Assembly (NCBI GenBank): GCA_018694115.1
Contig: JABHNB010000002.1
Location: 1 to 40,418, forward strand
Direction: 5' to 3'
DNA length: 40,418 nt
Source: an archaeon
Lineage (GTDB): Archaea; Nanobdellota; Nanobdellia; Pacearchaeales; GW2011-AR1
This document shows positions 32,323 to 40,166 of the stretch, piece after piece. Both the position numbers and the translations under genes were made by a program. Every line of letters starts with the position of its first letter. Within the stretch, counting starts at the first letter, position 1. Under the pieces are notes generated by a model that was given only the letters and a program-made list of their open reading frames with translations, was not told where the DNA came from and ran no database searches.

Positions 32323-33850
32323 ATACATCCTCCGGATTGAAGACTTTTTTGTCAACAATTTTTAATTCGCCACCATTATATTCCCTGAAGAAACAAGAAG
32401 GATATCCTTCATGACATGCAGCACCGCCAACTTGATTCACCCTTAGTAAAATAGTATCTCTATCACAATCCAATCTTATTTCCTTAACTTCTTGAAAATT
32501 TCCAGATTCCTCGCCCTTTAACCAAAGTTTATTTCGGCTCCTACTAAAATAGCACGCCTTACCACCATCAAGAGTTTTGTCCCAGGATTCCTTATTCATA
32601 TATGCCATCATTAATATTTTTCCAGTTTCAGCATCTTGGACGACAGTAGGAACTAATCCCCCCGCCTTAGAAAAATCGGGCTCTGAACCACTAGTTTCTC
32701 CCAAGATCTCTGATTCACTCACTGTTTTTTCTATCCCACTATTCAGGTCTTTTATTTTATAGGATTTATTTGAAACTTCTTTTTCTCCAACGAAAACTAC
32801 CTTGTCTATTTTGGTACTATTGGCATAATCTAGTGCTTTAGAGATTTTATTAGAACTTAAGATGCAAGGATATCCTTTATCCCTCATTTTTTCAACAACC
32901 TTTATTGCTTGTTCTTCTTGACCAATAGATAGTACCATATATCTTTCCACATCTTCTAATTTTTTATCTAATAGTATTGCTAATCTATCCAATCCAAGAG
33001 AAAGTCCAGTAGATTGTACGCCTTCAAACATGAAGCTTCCTCCCGCAGTAATTGTTTCCTTAATTTTCTTAGTTTTAACTTCAAATACAGAACCATTGTA
33101 ATAACTCAATCCCCTTGCAAGACTCGGCAAAAATGTAACTTCTACACCATACTGTTCGCAATAATCTTTCAATTCCTTGATTTCCTTGTAAGCCTCATAT
33201 TTTTCAAAATATTCTTCGGGCTGTTTAAAGATTTCCAATAAATCCTGTGCCATGTAATTTCTAAGATTATTGTAAACCTCATCCTCATCAAGTTTATCCA
33301 ATTTATCGATCTCCTTGATTACCTTATTCCAATCCATCTTTTCAATATTAGATTTTTCCAAAATTTCATTCAATAATTTTCTATTATTGATATTAATTAC
33401 AAATTCTATATCTAATTTAGTCAAAACCCTTTTTACAACTGCTAAAACTTCTGCTTCATCCCGAATTTCTGAACCCACCGTATCAACATCACACTGTACA
33501 AATTGTCTTAACCTATTTCCCGCTACCGGTTCATCCCTAAAAACAGGACCAATAGCATATCTTTTGTAAGGTCTTTTCTTACCCTGCATTAATCTTTTTA
33601 GCTGGAAAGTCATTTCATATCTTAATGCCAGGTCTCTTCCACCCTTATCGGTTAATTTGAAGACATCTGAAACAGCTTCATCACTTTCATTATCTCCTTT
33701 TACAAAATCTCTATATTCCACAACAGGAGCATCTGCAGGTTCAAAACCATAAAGTTCAAAACTCTCTACGAGAATTTTTCTAATCGCTTCTCTTTTCCTA
33801 GCTTCTTCGCCAGTAAATTCCTTGAAGCCCTTAACAAGAGGATATTCCAT
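32306..33850 (-). CDS. hisS-hisI: Histidyl-tRNA synthetase fused to phosphoribosyl-AMP cyclohydrolase (HisRS-HisI)
   Basis: Residues 1-390 are a class II HisRS: FRDEP motif 2 (104-108), QCDVDTVGS, the His motif as ARGLSYYNG (245-253, Ser in place of the usual Asp), GLDRL of motif 3 (286-290), and an anticodon-binding domain to about 385. The GGRYD motif is replaced by GGSFM. Residues about 395-514 are His[25 protein letters not shown], and [15 protein letters not shown] with the zinc Cys residues, catalysing ring opening of PR-AMP in histidine synthesis. This fusion is unusual. ATG 33850 is 10 nt after the tRNA-His 3' end, so it is probably read from the same transcript; a HisZ-like role is less likely because HisG here is long form. 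Confidence 0.93.
   Translation of the reverse strand: MEYPLVKGFKEFTGEEARKREAIRKILVESFELYGFEPADAPVVEYRDFVKGDNESDEAVSDVFKLTDKGGRDLALRYEMTFQLKRLMQGKKRPYKRYAIGPVFRDEPVAGNRLRQFVQCDVDTVGSEIRDEAEVLAVVKRVLTKLDIEFVININNRKLLNEILEKSNIEKMDWNKVIKEIDKLDKLDEDEVYNNLRNYMAQDLLEIFKQPEEYFEKYEAYKEIKELKDYCEQYGVEVTFLPSLARGLSYYNGSVFEVKTKKIKETITAGGSFMFEGVQSTGLSLGLDRLAILLDKKLEDVERYMVLSIGQEEQAIKVVEKMRDKGYPCILSSNKISKALDYANSTKIDKVVFVGEKEVSNKSYKIKDLNSGIEKTVSESEILGETSGSEPDFSKAGGLVPTVVQDAETGKILMMAYMNKESWDKTLDGGKACYFSRSRNKLWLKGEESGNFQEVKEIRLDCDRDTILLRVNQVGGAACHEGYPSCFFREYNGGELKIVDKKVFNPEDVYDSTN
32329..32335 (-). promoter_or_regulatory. Shine-Dalgarno fixing the hisG start
   Basis: CCGGAGG, six bases before ATG 32322, within the hisI coding end; excludes the in-frame ATG 32328 and the longer start at 32358. 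Confidence 0.65.
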
Positions 33851-33860
33851 TTGAATATAA

Positions 33861-33932
33861 GGCGGAAGGGGGGAATTGAACTCCCGTCTTACGGACCACA
33901 ACCGCACATTCTACCATTGAACTACAACCGCC
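33861..33932 (-). tRNA. tRNA-His (GUG), upstream of hisS
   Basis: The cloverleaf runs from G-1 (33932) to C73 (33861). The encoded G-1 opposite C73 is the tRNA-His identity pair. The anticodon stem TGCGG/CCGTA with loop TTGTGGT gives anticodon GTG; the D arm is GTTC/GAAT. The acceptor GCGGTTG/CTTCCGC has two U-U mismatches (5-68, 6-67), and the T stem GGGAG/CCCCC has one A-C mismatch, so pairing is weaker than usual. No intron and no CCA are encoded. It is followed after 10 nt by the hisS-hisI ATG. Confidence 0.9.
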
Positions 33933-33988
33933 ATTAAGTTTAATTAAAAAATTAGATGATAGAAAATTAGAATTCGCAGAGTTCAAAC

Positions 33989-34024
33989 TAGGATTACTGA
34001 TTCCCACAATGGGGATAACTCCTA
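33989..34024 (-). other. Stem-loop between the 34091 gene and tRNA-His
   Basis: On the minus strand TAGGA pairs with TCCTA at the ends and TCCC/GGGA inside, with a five-base loop and an internal bulge. It lies about 70 nt after the stop of the 34091-34906 gene and about 60 nt before tRNA-His, so it may be a 3'-end structure. The remainder of 33933-34090 holds an AT-rich stretch that should include the tRNA-His promoter. Confidence 0.4.
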
Positions 34025-34090
34025 ATTTGGATAACCATGGAAGATTAGAACAAAGTGACTATTTAAAGATTTCTGTAATTTTGGGCGCAT

Positions 34091-34906
34091 TTAATCAACC
34101 TTCTGTAATTTTTTCCCATCGTAGAGAAATTTTCCACTAAAATTTGCTTCTTCACCGATATGCGAAATTGCGTATATGAAAGGTGTTTGAATTTTTCCAG
34201 AGGATTTCATTTGATGAAGTATAACTTGTGCAGATTCTATTGCATGAGATTCAGAATCATATAACGAGTCTGAGGAATGTAGGATCCCATCAAGACGACT
34301 GTGTGGAGTTCGATTAGAAATTAAATTAAATTCATTACAGATTACAGGGAGGATATTTAATCCGCCAATCTCGACGGGAGAAGTTACGATTTGTGAATCT
34401 CGATCACTTTTTACCATTTTCATTAATCCTTTTGTAGGTTCTTCATAAAATGTTTGTCCATAATGTTCATCTGGGTCAAATCTATCTCCCAAGAATATTT
34501 TCGCGAGTTCTTGATAATCCGCCACATAGATTGGAGAGGTTTGTTTGATTCTTATTTGAACTAATTCTCCTCCAAGGAATACTGGCATGGCAGGAACATA
34601 ATATCCTCCAAAATCTCTAAGAAATGTTCCGGGAAAGAAAGAGCAGTCTTTTCTTTTTTCCATTTTTTCCATCACTGCAAGAACATCCCGATTTCCAGAC
34701 ATCAATTCCAATTTAACAGACTCAGAAGCAATCCTCCCCGGAGGAGAGCTGCTAATACTTGGTGAATCAATTAAAGAGTTTTCATTAGCCAGAATTATTC
34801 CACTTGAAACATTATCGATATAATTTGGAAAGAAGCCTCTATTTTCTCCTTCCATCAAATATAATCTTAGATTATCTAAGAATCCGTGGATTCTATCGAT
34901 CCTCAT
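34091..34906 (-). CDS. Unrecognised protein, possibly nitrilase-fold (271 aa)
   Basis: I cannot place this protein firmly. The segment GGLNILPVICNEFNLI resembles the catalytic Cys strand of carbon-nitrogen hydrolases (ICxE/D), and an upstream LVQIRIKQTSPIY could hold the Lys. The expected first Glu is not clear and the remaining sequence does not match well. It is soluble, with a Ser/Pro-rich stretch (SPSISSSPPG) near residue 50. A TATA element (34928-34936) is 26 nt before ATG 34906. The nitrilase-like assignment is weak. Confidence 0.5.
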   Translation of the reverse strand: MRIDRIHGFLDNLRLYLMEGENRGFFPNYIDNVSSGIILANENSLIDSPSISSSPPGRIASESVKLELMSGNRDVLAVMEKMEKRKDCSFFPGTFLRDFGGYYVPAMPVFLGGELVQIRIKQTSPIYVADYQELAKIFLGDRFDPDEHYGQTFYEEPTKGLMKMVKSDRDSQIVTSPVEIGGLNILPVICNEFNLISNRTPHSRLDGILHSSDSLYDSESHAIESAQVILHQMKSSGKIQTPFIYAISHIGEEANFSGKFLYDGKKLQKVD

Positions 34907-34958
34907 GAAATATTAGATAAGAACGGGTAAATAAATCTTTGTGTTAAAATATTGAATC

Positions 34959-35144
34959 CTATAATTTCTCCAAAGACCCAATCGGAACTGAGAAACTATC
35001 TTGCATATTTCTTGCACCTTCTTCATAAATTACCCCCCCCTTAAAATTATCAGCATAATACCCAAAATCATATGTTTTACCTTCAGGAACAAAAACTACC
35101 TTCTCTCCATAAGTAAACTCCTGTTCTGTTTCATCTCTTTCCAT
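34959..35144 (-). CDS. Unrecognised acidic small protein (61 aa)
   Basis: I do not recognise this protein. It is acidic and probably strand-rich (EKVVFVPEGKTYDFGYYADNFKGGVIYEEGA). A TATA box CTTATAAAC (minus strand, 35164-35173) is 25 nt before ATG 35144, supporting expression. It lies between two larger minus-strand genes with separate promoters. Confidence 0.5.
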   Translation of the reverse strand: MERDETEQEFTYGEKVVFVPEGKTYDFGYYADNFKGGVIYEEGARNMQDSFSVPIGSLEKL

Positions 35145-35193
35145 AGATATAATATGCTTAGATTGTTTATAAGAATTTAGATAGTAGAAACAT

Positions 35194-36069
35194 TCACTTC
35201 AAAGCCAACTCAACTAACTGAATAATTCCTTCCCTTGATTTTGCAGCCATGAAGAATAGGGAAGCATGACAAAAAATGGCATCCTTAACACCACTCACCT
35301 TCTGAAATTCTTCATCAGTTAATCCGCCCCAAGTCTTAGGAAAGTCTCTTCGATTATCAAAGCTGCCAATTTCTACTGGAACGGCAACCGCACTCCACCT
35401 ATCTACCATAGAATTATACAATACCACATACTTCAAATCAGATTCATTTACGACAACTTCTTTCCACGGAACATAATTTTCAAGAACCATATAATCTCCA
35501 TTAGATTCCTTAATCTTGCCCCTAACAATCTCCCTAGCTGCAATCTTAATTTCTGCTTTTTGAATCTCCAAGGCAAGTAATTTAGTAATTATACTAACAG
35601 CCTCTTCAAAACACTTATCAAACTCCTCTTTAGAGTCAGACACCGGGTTCAATCCATGGATAAAATCCGCAACATCATAGGGCCTAACTTCCTTCACATC
35701 ATAAGTTTTAACACCAACATCAACTGCATCAATATACTGAATAATTCCCATTTCAATGGCCTTCCAAGCATCATCACTATTAACTAAATCCCTACCAAAA
35801 TGTTTCCAAATCAAACCAGCAGAGGCATAAAGAATATTATTATCCCGCTTTTCCTTAAACTCTTTCTGATGATGATCAAAGTCATTTGTTTTAACGTCAT
35901 ACTTACCTCCCACATCCACCCTAAAATCAACATTTTCCAAAACCTCTGCATCCATAGTCCGGGTAATCTCCAAATTTGGGTAAACTAGTCTTAGAATTGC
36001 TATTGCAAAAACCTCGTCCGCATGAAATGTTCCACCATGCACTGCAACCTTAATTTTATCTTTCTTCAT
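35194..36069 (-). CDS. MYG1-family (UPF0160) metal-dependent hydrolase
   Basis: The 291-residue protein has the MYG1 signature HGGTFHADEVFA (11-22) and FDHHQKEF (64-71), which combine DHH-like metal-binding His/Asp residues, and YIDAVDVG in the middle. Eukaryotic MYG1 is a 3'-5' RNA exonuclease; archaeal and bacterial members are less studied. ATG 36069 starts directly before the conserved domain; the frame continues upstream to a TTG at 36222 but TTTATAAG (36094-36102) about 29 nt before ATG 36069 supports the shorter form. Confidence 0.9.
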   Translation of the reverse strand: MKKDKIKVAVHGGTFHADEVFAIAILRLVYPNLEITRTMDAEVLENVDFRVDVGGKYDVKTNDFDHHQKEFKEKRDNNILYASAGLIWKHFGRDLVNSDDAWKAIEMGIIQYIDAVDVGVKTYDVKEVRPYDVADFIHGLNPVSDSKEEFDKCFEEAVSIITKLLALEIQKAEIKIAAREIVRGKIKESNGDYMVLENYVPWKEVVVNESDLKYVVLYNSMVDRWSAVAVPVEIGSFDNRRDFPKTWGGLTDEEFQKVSGVKDAIFCHASLFFMAAKSREGIIQLVELALK

Positions 36070-36312
36070 TGTATTGATTTCACCTGAAAGAATCTTATAA
36101 ACGTTCGTTTTGGAAAAAGTATTAGAGAATATAAAAGGAGAGTATTGATATTTTACGTCACCTCTCTCCAATTTGACCGAAGCCAAATATTCAACCAGGA
36201 TGAAGTTAACCGAAGTCAACAACGCATAAGTTGAATAATATATCTTAGGAAATGAACTATTTAAATATTTCGATTAAGACCACAGATCTTTGAAAGTAAC
36301 CAAAACCGTTTC
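36070..36312. other. Intergenic region between MYG1 and DEAD-box genes
   Basis: This 243-bp divergent region carries the MYG1 TATA box at 36094-36102. It also holds an imperfect direct repeat TTGACCGAAGCCAA (36173-36186) and TTAACCGAAGTCAA (36206-36219), 33 bp apart, that might be regulator sites. No gene is supported; the minus-strand frame across it lacks an ATG and a promoter. Confidence 0.35.
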
Positions 36313-36323
36313 CTTTATAAATA
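36313..36323 (+). promoter_or_regulatory. TATA box of the DEAD-box helicase gene
   Basis: CTTTATAAATA centred about 25 nt before ATG 36343, predicting a leaderless mRNA. Confidence 0.6.
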
Positions 36324-36342
36324 GTGTATTCACTCAAGAGTA

Positions 36343-37860
36343 ATGGAATTTGAAGAATTAAACATCATTAAACCAATATTAAAAGTACTTAAGGAAAAAG
36401 GTTACGTAGAGCCAACCCCAATCCAGGAAAAAACAATACCCCTACTTTTAGATCACAAAGATGTAATTGGAATCGCCCAAACAGGAACCGGGAAAACAGC
36501 AGCATTCGCTATACCCGTTTTACAAAAATTACACGAAAGATCACTAAAAACAACAACTCCGCGGGCACTAATTTTAGCCCCAACTAGAGAATTAGCTGCC
36601 CAAATTTCAGAAAGCTTCAAAATATATGGAAAATTCCTAAGTTTCAAACATCTAGCAATATATGGGGGTGTTAAAACCGTCCCACAAATAAGGGCACTCG
36701 AAAGAGGAGTAGATATACTAATTGCAACGCCAGGAAGATTAATCGACCTAATGAATCAAGGGAAGATAGATTTTAGAAAAATTGAATTCCTAGTATTTGA
36801 TGAAGCGGACAGAATGCTTGATATGGGATTCATGAAAGATGTCAAAAAAATCGCCTCTGCGTTACCTGTAGAAAAACAATCTCTATTCTTCTCGGCTACA
36901 ATGTCTAATCAAATTGCAGATTTAACAAGAGATTTTCTAAAAAATCCAACAAGAGTGGAGATAACACCTCAATCGACTCCTGTAGAAAAAATAGAACAAT
37001 GTGTATTTTATGTGGATCAAGAAAACAAAAATGAATTATTGTTAGATCTGATATCTCAGCAAAAAATGAGTTGTATCTTGATATTTGTAGCAATGAAGCA
37101 CAAAGCAGACAAGGTCGCAACAATGTTAAATAGGGCAGGGATAAATGCAGACGCAATCCACGGAAATAAATCCCAATTTCAAAGAACAAGGGCACTTAAC
37201 AATTTCAAAATAGGTAAGATAAAAGTCTTAGTCGCAACAGATATCGCAGCAAGAGGAATAGATATCAATAATATTAGTCATGTTATAAATTATGATTTAC
37301 CAAACGAACCAGAAAATTATGTTCATAGAATTGGTAGAACTGCAAGAGCAGGAAACGAAGGAACTGCATATTCATTTTGTGCAGCAGATGAAAGAAATTA
37401 TCTTCATCAAATAGAAAGAATAACAAAAAGAAAAATGGAACATGCCGAGCATAAATATCATTCCCTAAGGGCAAAGAATGCAACAGGAGCAGATGCAAAG
37501 CCTCGACCCAGAAGAAGAGGCGGAGGCGGGAGAGGAAGATCCGGAAGTCAGAGTCGTGAAAGAGATAGTAAGCCAAGAGGCAGAGACAGCAAGCCCAGAG
37601 GAAGATCCGACGGAGAAAGTTCAAGAGGAAGACCAAGAGGCAGAAAGTCAAGCGATTCTAGGGGAAGGTCCTCATCCGGGGCGAGAGGAAGAAGTTCAAG
37701 CAATTCTAGAGGTTCTGGTAGAAGTGGCTTTGGTGGCCCTCGAAGAAGACCTGGATCCCAAGACCGAGGAAGATCTAGAAGTAGGTCTGGTTCAGGAAAT
37801 GTTCGTGCTGGAAGAAGTAGGTCGGGTTCAAGTCCAAGAAGAACAAGAGCTAGAAGATAG
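36343..37860 (+). CDS. DEAD-box RNA helicase with RG/SR-rich C-terminal tail
   Basis: An ATP-dependent RNA helicase of 505 residues. It has a Q motif (GYVEPTPIQEK), Walker A AQTGTGKT (45-52), PTRELA, TPGR, DEAD, SAT, and in the second RecA domain VATDIAARGIDI and HRIGRTAR. The core ends at about 370. Residues about 387-505 form a low-complexity tail rich in Arg, Gly and Ser (RGRDSKPRGR, RGRSSSGARG, SRSRSGSG) that should be disordered and bind RNA, like RGG/RS tails of bacterial and eukaryotic relatives. It may aid mRNA or rRNA remodelling, and such tails often drive condensation; both roles are inferred. Confidence 0.96.
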   Translation: MEFEELNIIKPILKVLKEKGYVEPTPIQEKTIPLLLDHKDVIGIAQTGTGKTAAFAIPVLQKLHERSLKTTTPRALILAPTRELAAQISESFKIYGKFLSFKHLAIYGGVKTVPQIRALERGVDILIATPGRLIDLMNQGKIDFRKIEFLVFDEADRMLDMGFMKDVKKIASALPVEKQSLFFSATMSNQIADLTRDFLKNPTRVEITPQSTPVEKIEQCVFYVDQENKNELLLDLISQQKMSCILIFVAMKHKADKVATMLNRAGINADAIHGNKSQFQRTRALNNFKIGKIKVLVATDIAARGIDINNISHVINYDLPNEPENYVHRIGRTARAGNEGTAYSFCAADERNYLHQIERITKRKMEHAEHKYHSLRAKNATGADAKPRPRRRGGGGRGRSGSQSRERDSKPRGRDSKPRGRSDGESSRGRPRGRKSSDSRGRSSSGARGRSSSNSRGSGRSGFGGPRRRPGSQDRGRSRSRSGSGNVRAGRSRSGSSPRRTRARR

Positions 37861-37909
37861 TGATATATGGGGAATAAGCTTAGATTGTTTATATAAATTT
37901 CATCTCAAA

Positions 37910-38602
37910 TTAATTTAATCTTCTAAAAACAAACTTTCCCATAGAGCCTTGTAAGGCAGGATAATCCGATTTAGAAATCAATTTTCTTGGTGAAGTTTCA
38001 ACATTCACAGAAGTATAATCCACTCCACCATCGGTCCCTGCATCATAAGCAAAAAGTTCAATCTCTTTGCTATCGACCCAATTTTCATCTTCATACAAGG
38101 ATAATCCAGATACTCCCACAAACCAATCCGGACTTGGAGCAACCATAGAGACAAGAGTTACTAAAGGATAATTTTCAGACATATTAAAAACAATTCTAGC
38201 TTGCCCAGGGGATGGAGAAATTCCGCTACCAGAGAGTACCTGATTTGCATTTTGCCCCGCTATCTTCGTTTCAACTTCTTTAATCAAATCGCCTTTTCCT
38301 CCTGTTTCCGCCATCAATTTAATCCCATCACTAGAAATTCCACCCAAATCCCAAAAAATTACGTTTTCATTATGTGTTGCTCCAATAAGCCCCGACCAAT
38401 GAGCACTAGAAGGAAAATCGGATGGATGGCTCTCCCCACTCCAAGTTGCAGTAAATACGAGTTCATATGTTGCCCCCATCTCTGCATCCAAGACTATAGT
38501 TTCCGGGATATCGGATTCTTCAGGAATAAAAACATAGTACCCTCCAATAACTAGTGCAATAACAACTACACTTACAATCAAAATAACACCTCCCACATTC
38601 AT
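37910..38602 (-). CDS. Membrane-anchored spondin-domain protein
   Basis: The 230-residue protein has an N-terminal TM/signal-anchor (about 4-27) and a spondin-N-like domain: YELVFTATWSGESHPSDFPS, SSAHWSGLIGATHN, a central beta region, and PSPDWFVGVSGLSLYE. It then ends with strands leading to GKFVFRRLN. Spondin_N domains are extracellular, first known from animal F-spondin, with prokaryotic members of unknown role. It would sit outside the membrane. A TATA box CTTTTAAAG (38623-38631) is 25 nt before ATG 38602. It is convergent with the helicase gene. Confidence 0.85.
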   Translation of the reverse strand: MNVGGVILIVSVVVIALVIGGYYVFIPEESDIPETIVLDAEMGATYELVFTATWSGESHPSDFPSSAHWSGLIGATHNENVIFWDLGGISSDGIKLMAETGGKGDLIKEVETKIAGQNANQVLSGSGISPSPGQARIVFNMSENYPLVTLVSMVAPSPDWFVGVSGLSLYEDENWVDSKEIELFAYDAGTDGGVDYTSVNVETSPRKLISKSDYPALQGSMGKFVFRRLN

Positions 38603-38641
38603 AGAAAAATCAAGTGATCAAACTTTAAAAGTGTTTAGAAA

Positions 38642-38654
38642 AACGCCCCAACAG
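38642..38654 (-). repeat. 13-mer repeat, copy 1 (CTGTTGGGGCGTT)
   Basis: Minus-strand CTGTTGGGGCGTT lies about 40 nt after the stop of the ASCH gene. The same string on the same strand is at 40167-40179, a 12-base version at 39125-39136, and another 13-base copy inside a coding region at 22765-22777. Confidence 0.5.
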
Positions 38655-38695
38655 ATAGTAGTGGGAAAGTTTAATCCCCCATATTTCAAAAGAAA

Positions 38696-39067
38696 TCATT
38701 CAGATCTATCTCGTCCAAGGTATTCAAGAACTGCATCACGGCAAAATGTACGATATTCAAAACGAATTATTTTTACAGAATCCGACTTAGTTATGGGTCT
38801 TTTCTCCCAATTTGAATATATCTCAAACATTTTTACATCTGATGGAAATCTTTCATGACCTTCCCAATCCTCAGGAGTTAGGTCTTCAAATCGAGTCATC
38901 TTAGTTCCAGTACATTGAACCTCTGCGAAGGGAGTATCATCAGGTAATAAAAAAGAAATCAAGTCCCCCTGCCTAATGTTCTGAGAGTCACAAACCCTAA
39001 ATGTAGAATTTTTATTCCCTTCAACAAGTATTTCCGGGATCGGCTCACCAAAATATAAAACTTTCAT
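38696..39067 (-). CDS. ASCH-domain (PUA-like) protein
   Basis: The 123-residue protein fits the ASCH pattern: an N-terminal strand (KVLYFGEPIPEILVEG), KNSTFR (19-24) aligned with the K-x-x-T active or binding residues, QNIRQGDLISFL, and FEDLTPEDWEGHERF. ASCH domains resemble PUA and bind RNA or nucleosides; YqfB members hydrolyse N4-acetylcytidine. Lys and Thr match that enzyme's residues, but the activity here is unproved. A TATA-like TTTTAATAA (39090-39098) is about 27 nt upstream of ATG 39067. Confidence 0.72.
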   Translation of the reverse strand: MKVLYFGEPIPEILVEGNKNSTFRVCDSQNIRQGDLISFLLPDDTPFAEVQCTGTKMTRFEDLTPEDWEGHERFPSDVKMFEIYSNWEKRPITKSDSVKIIRFEYRTFCRDAVLEYLGRDRSE

Positions 39068-39124
39068 TTGATTGATTATGCTTCAGGTCTTTTAATAATT
39101 TGTATACTCTGGGAGAATATTTGG

Positions 39125-39136
39125 AACGCCCCAACA
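39125..39136 (-). repeat. 13-mer repeat, copy 2 (12 of 13 bases)
   Basis: TGTTGGGGCGTT on the minus strand, about 17 nt after the stop of the metallophosphoesterase gene (39153) and before the ASCH promoter. Confidence 0.45.
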
Positions 39137-39152
39137 AATAACAATAATCTAA

Positions 39153-40073
39153 CTATTTCAAATTATACTCTCCAACTTGTCTAACTTCTCCAACAGTTCT
39201 TCCTTGTTCTTGAACAGAATATTGAGTAACTTTTATTGGAGTCCCATCATCTTCAATGTCAACTCTTGCAAAAGTACCAAAATCAAATTCTCTAACAGGA
39301 GCCAAAGTATTTGTATCTAAAAGTCCAAACCTTCCAAGATTTCCGGGATTAACCACAATAGTTCTTTCACCGCTTGCTCTTTCTATGCCACTAACGCCAC
39401 ATACACCATTAGGGTTGCTTCCACCAGGCCCCGCTTCATGAATATGTCCGCTAATAACTAACTTTAATCCATCATTTTCTTGAAGATATTTAGTCATTGT
39501 AGGAGTTCCAACATGGGCCCCATTAAACATGTCATCACAAAGTCCCCTTGGGGGGCTATGGGTAACTGCAATTGCCGGATTCTCTCTAGCTAGTAAATCT
39601 GATAAATCTTTTGAATTAAACATTTGTATTTGACCCGCCTTAACCAGGGGCTGCATATGTTCTGGGCCAATCCAAGGTCCATCTCCATCTCCAGCACCAC
39701 CATATCCAACAACTTTAATTCCATCAAAATCCTCCGCCCTTCCGTGAATATCTGAACTGCCAAATACTCCTTCCAAATTTCCATCATAATTTCCCGGAAT
39801 TGCCATCCAGGGCATACCAGAAGCATCAAGAACTTCCTTATAAGAATTTAAAATATCTGCGGTATGTTCCTCTTTTGCTCTCCAAAATGAAGCCACATCT
39901 CCGGTTCCCTTCAAATTATCTAAAGCTTCCCTTGTATAAGGTTTTAAAGAAAAATCTCCAGCATGAATAATCCTGCTATTCCCCCTCCCTTCAGATTTAA
40001 CAAAATCAACTGCTCGTGCAACTGCCTCTACATCATCATGAGTATCTGACATTACATACAAATGTTTTACCAT
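39153..40073 (-). CDS. Calcineurin-like metallophosphoesterase
   Basis: The 306-residue protein has the metallophosphoesterase motifs in order: DTH (10-12), HAGD (37-40), GNYDG, THSPP, and SGHIH near the C-terminus. Family members hydrolyse phosphomono- or diesters with two metals; the substrate is unknown. ATG 40073 is chosen because TTTTTAAAC (40094-40102) is 25 nt upstream; the frame extends to a TTG at 40088. The gene is intact, and a 13-mer repeat copy follows its stop. Confidence 0.9.
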   Translation of the reverse strand: MVKHLYVMSDTHDDVEAVARAVDFVKSEGRGNSRIIHAGDFSLKPYTREALDNLKGTGDVASFWRAKEEHTADILNSYKEVLDASGMPWMAIPGNYDGNLEGVFGSSDIHGRAEDFDGIKVVGYGGAGDGDGPWIGPEHMQPLVKAGQIQMFNSKDLSDLLARENPAIAVTHSPPRGLCDDMFNGAHVGTPTMTKYLQENDGLKLVISGHIHEAGPGGSNPNGVCGVSGIERASGERTIVVNPGNLGRFGLLDTNTLAPVREFDFGTFARVDIEDDGTPIKVTQYSVQEQGRTVGEVRQVGEYNLK

Positions 40074-40093
40074 ATTGCTTCTTCTCAAAAGGG

Positions 40094-40102
40094 GTTTAAA
40101 AA
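40094..40102 (-). promoter_or_regulatory. TATA box of the metallophosphoesterase gene
   Basis: TTTTTAAAC on the minus strand, 25 nt before ATG 40073; rules out the TTG start at 40088. Confidence 0.5.
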
Positions 40103-40166
40103 ACTTTCTATTTTGATACTACTCAAAAGGGACATAACATCCCCTACTTCAGATTAGAATTTGCAA

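Noticed and set aside
32306-33850. HisZ (regulatory HisRS paralogue) as the identity of the N-terminal domain
   Set aside because: The anticodon-binding domain is present, HisG is long form, and tRNA-His is adjacent; HisZ was not fully excluded because two HisRS motifs are altered.
33850-33907. 19-residue N-terminal extension of HisRS
   Set aside because: It would translate the 3' half of tRNA-His; ATG 33850 is the proper start.
36070-36222. 51-residue N-terminal extension of the MYG1 protein
   Set aside because: It needs a TTG start and lacks family similarity; the conserved domain begins right after ATG 36069, which has a TATA box upstream.
37478-37918. Acidic Glu-rich frame of 146 aa inside the helicase tail
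   Set aside because: It is the +1 shadow of the Arg/Ser/Gly codons (AGA/GGA runs read as GAA/GAG) with no promoter of its own; the helicase frame is clearly the coding one.
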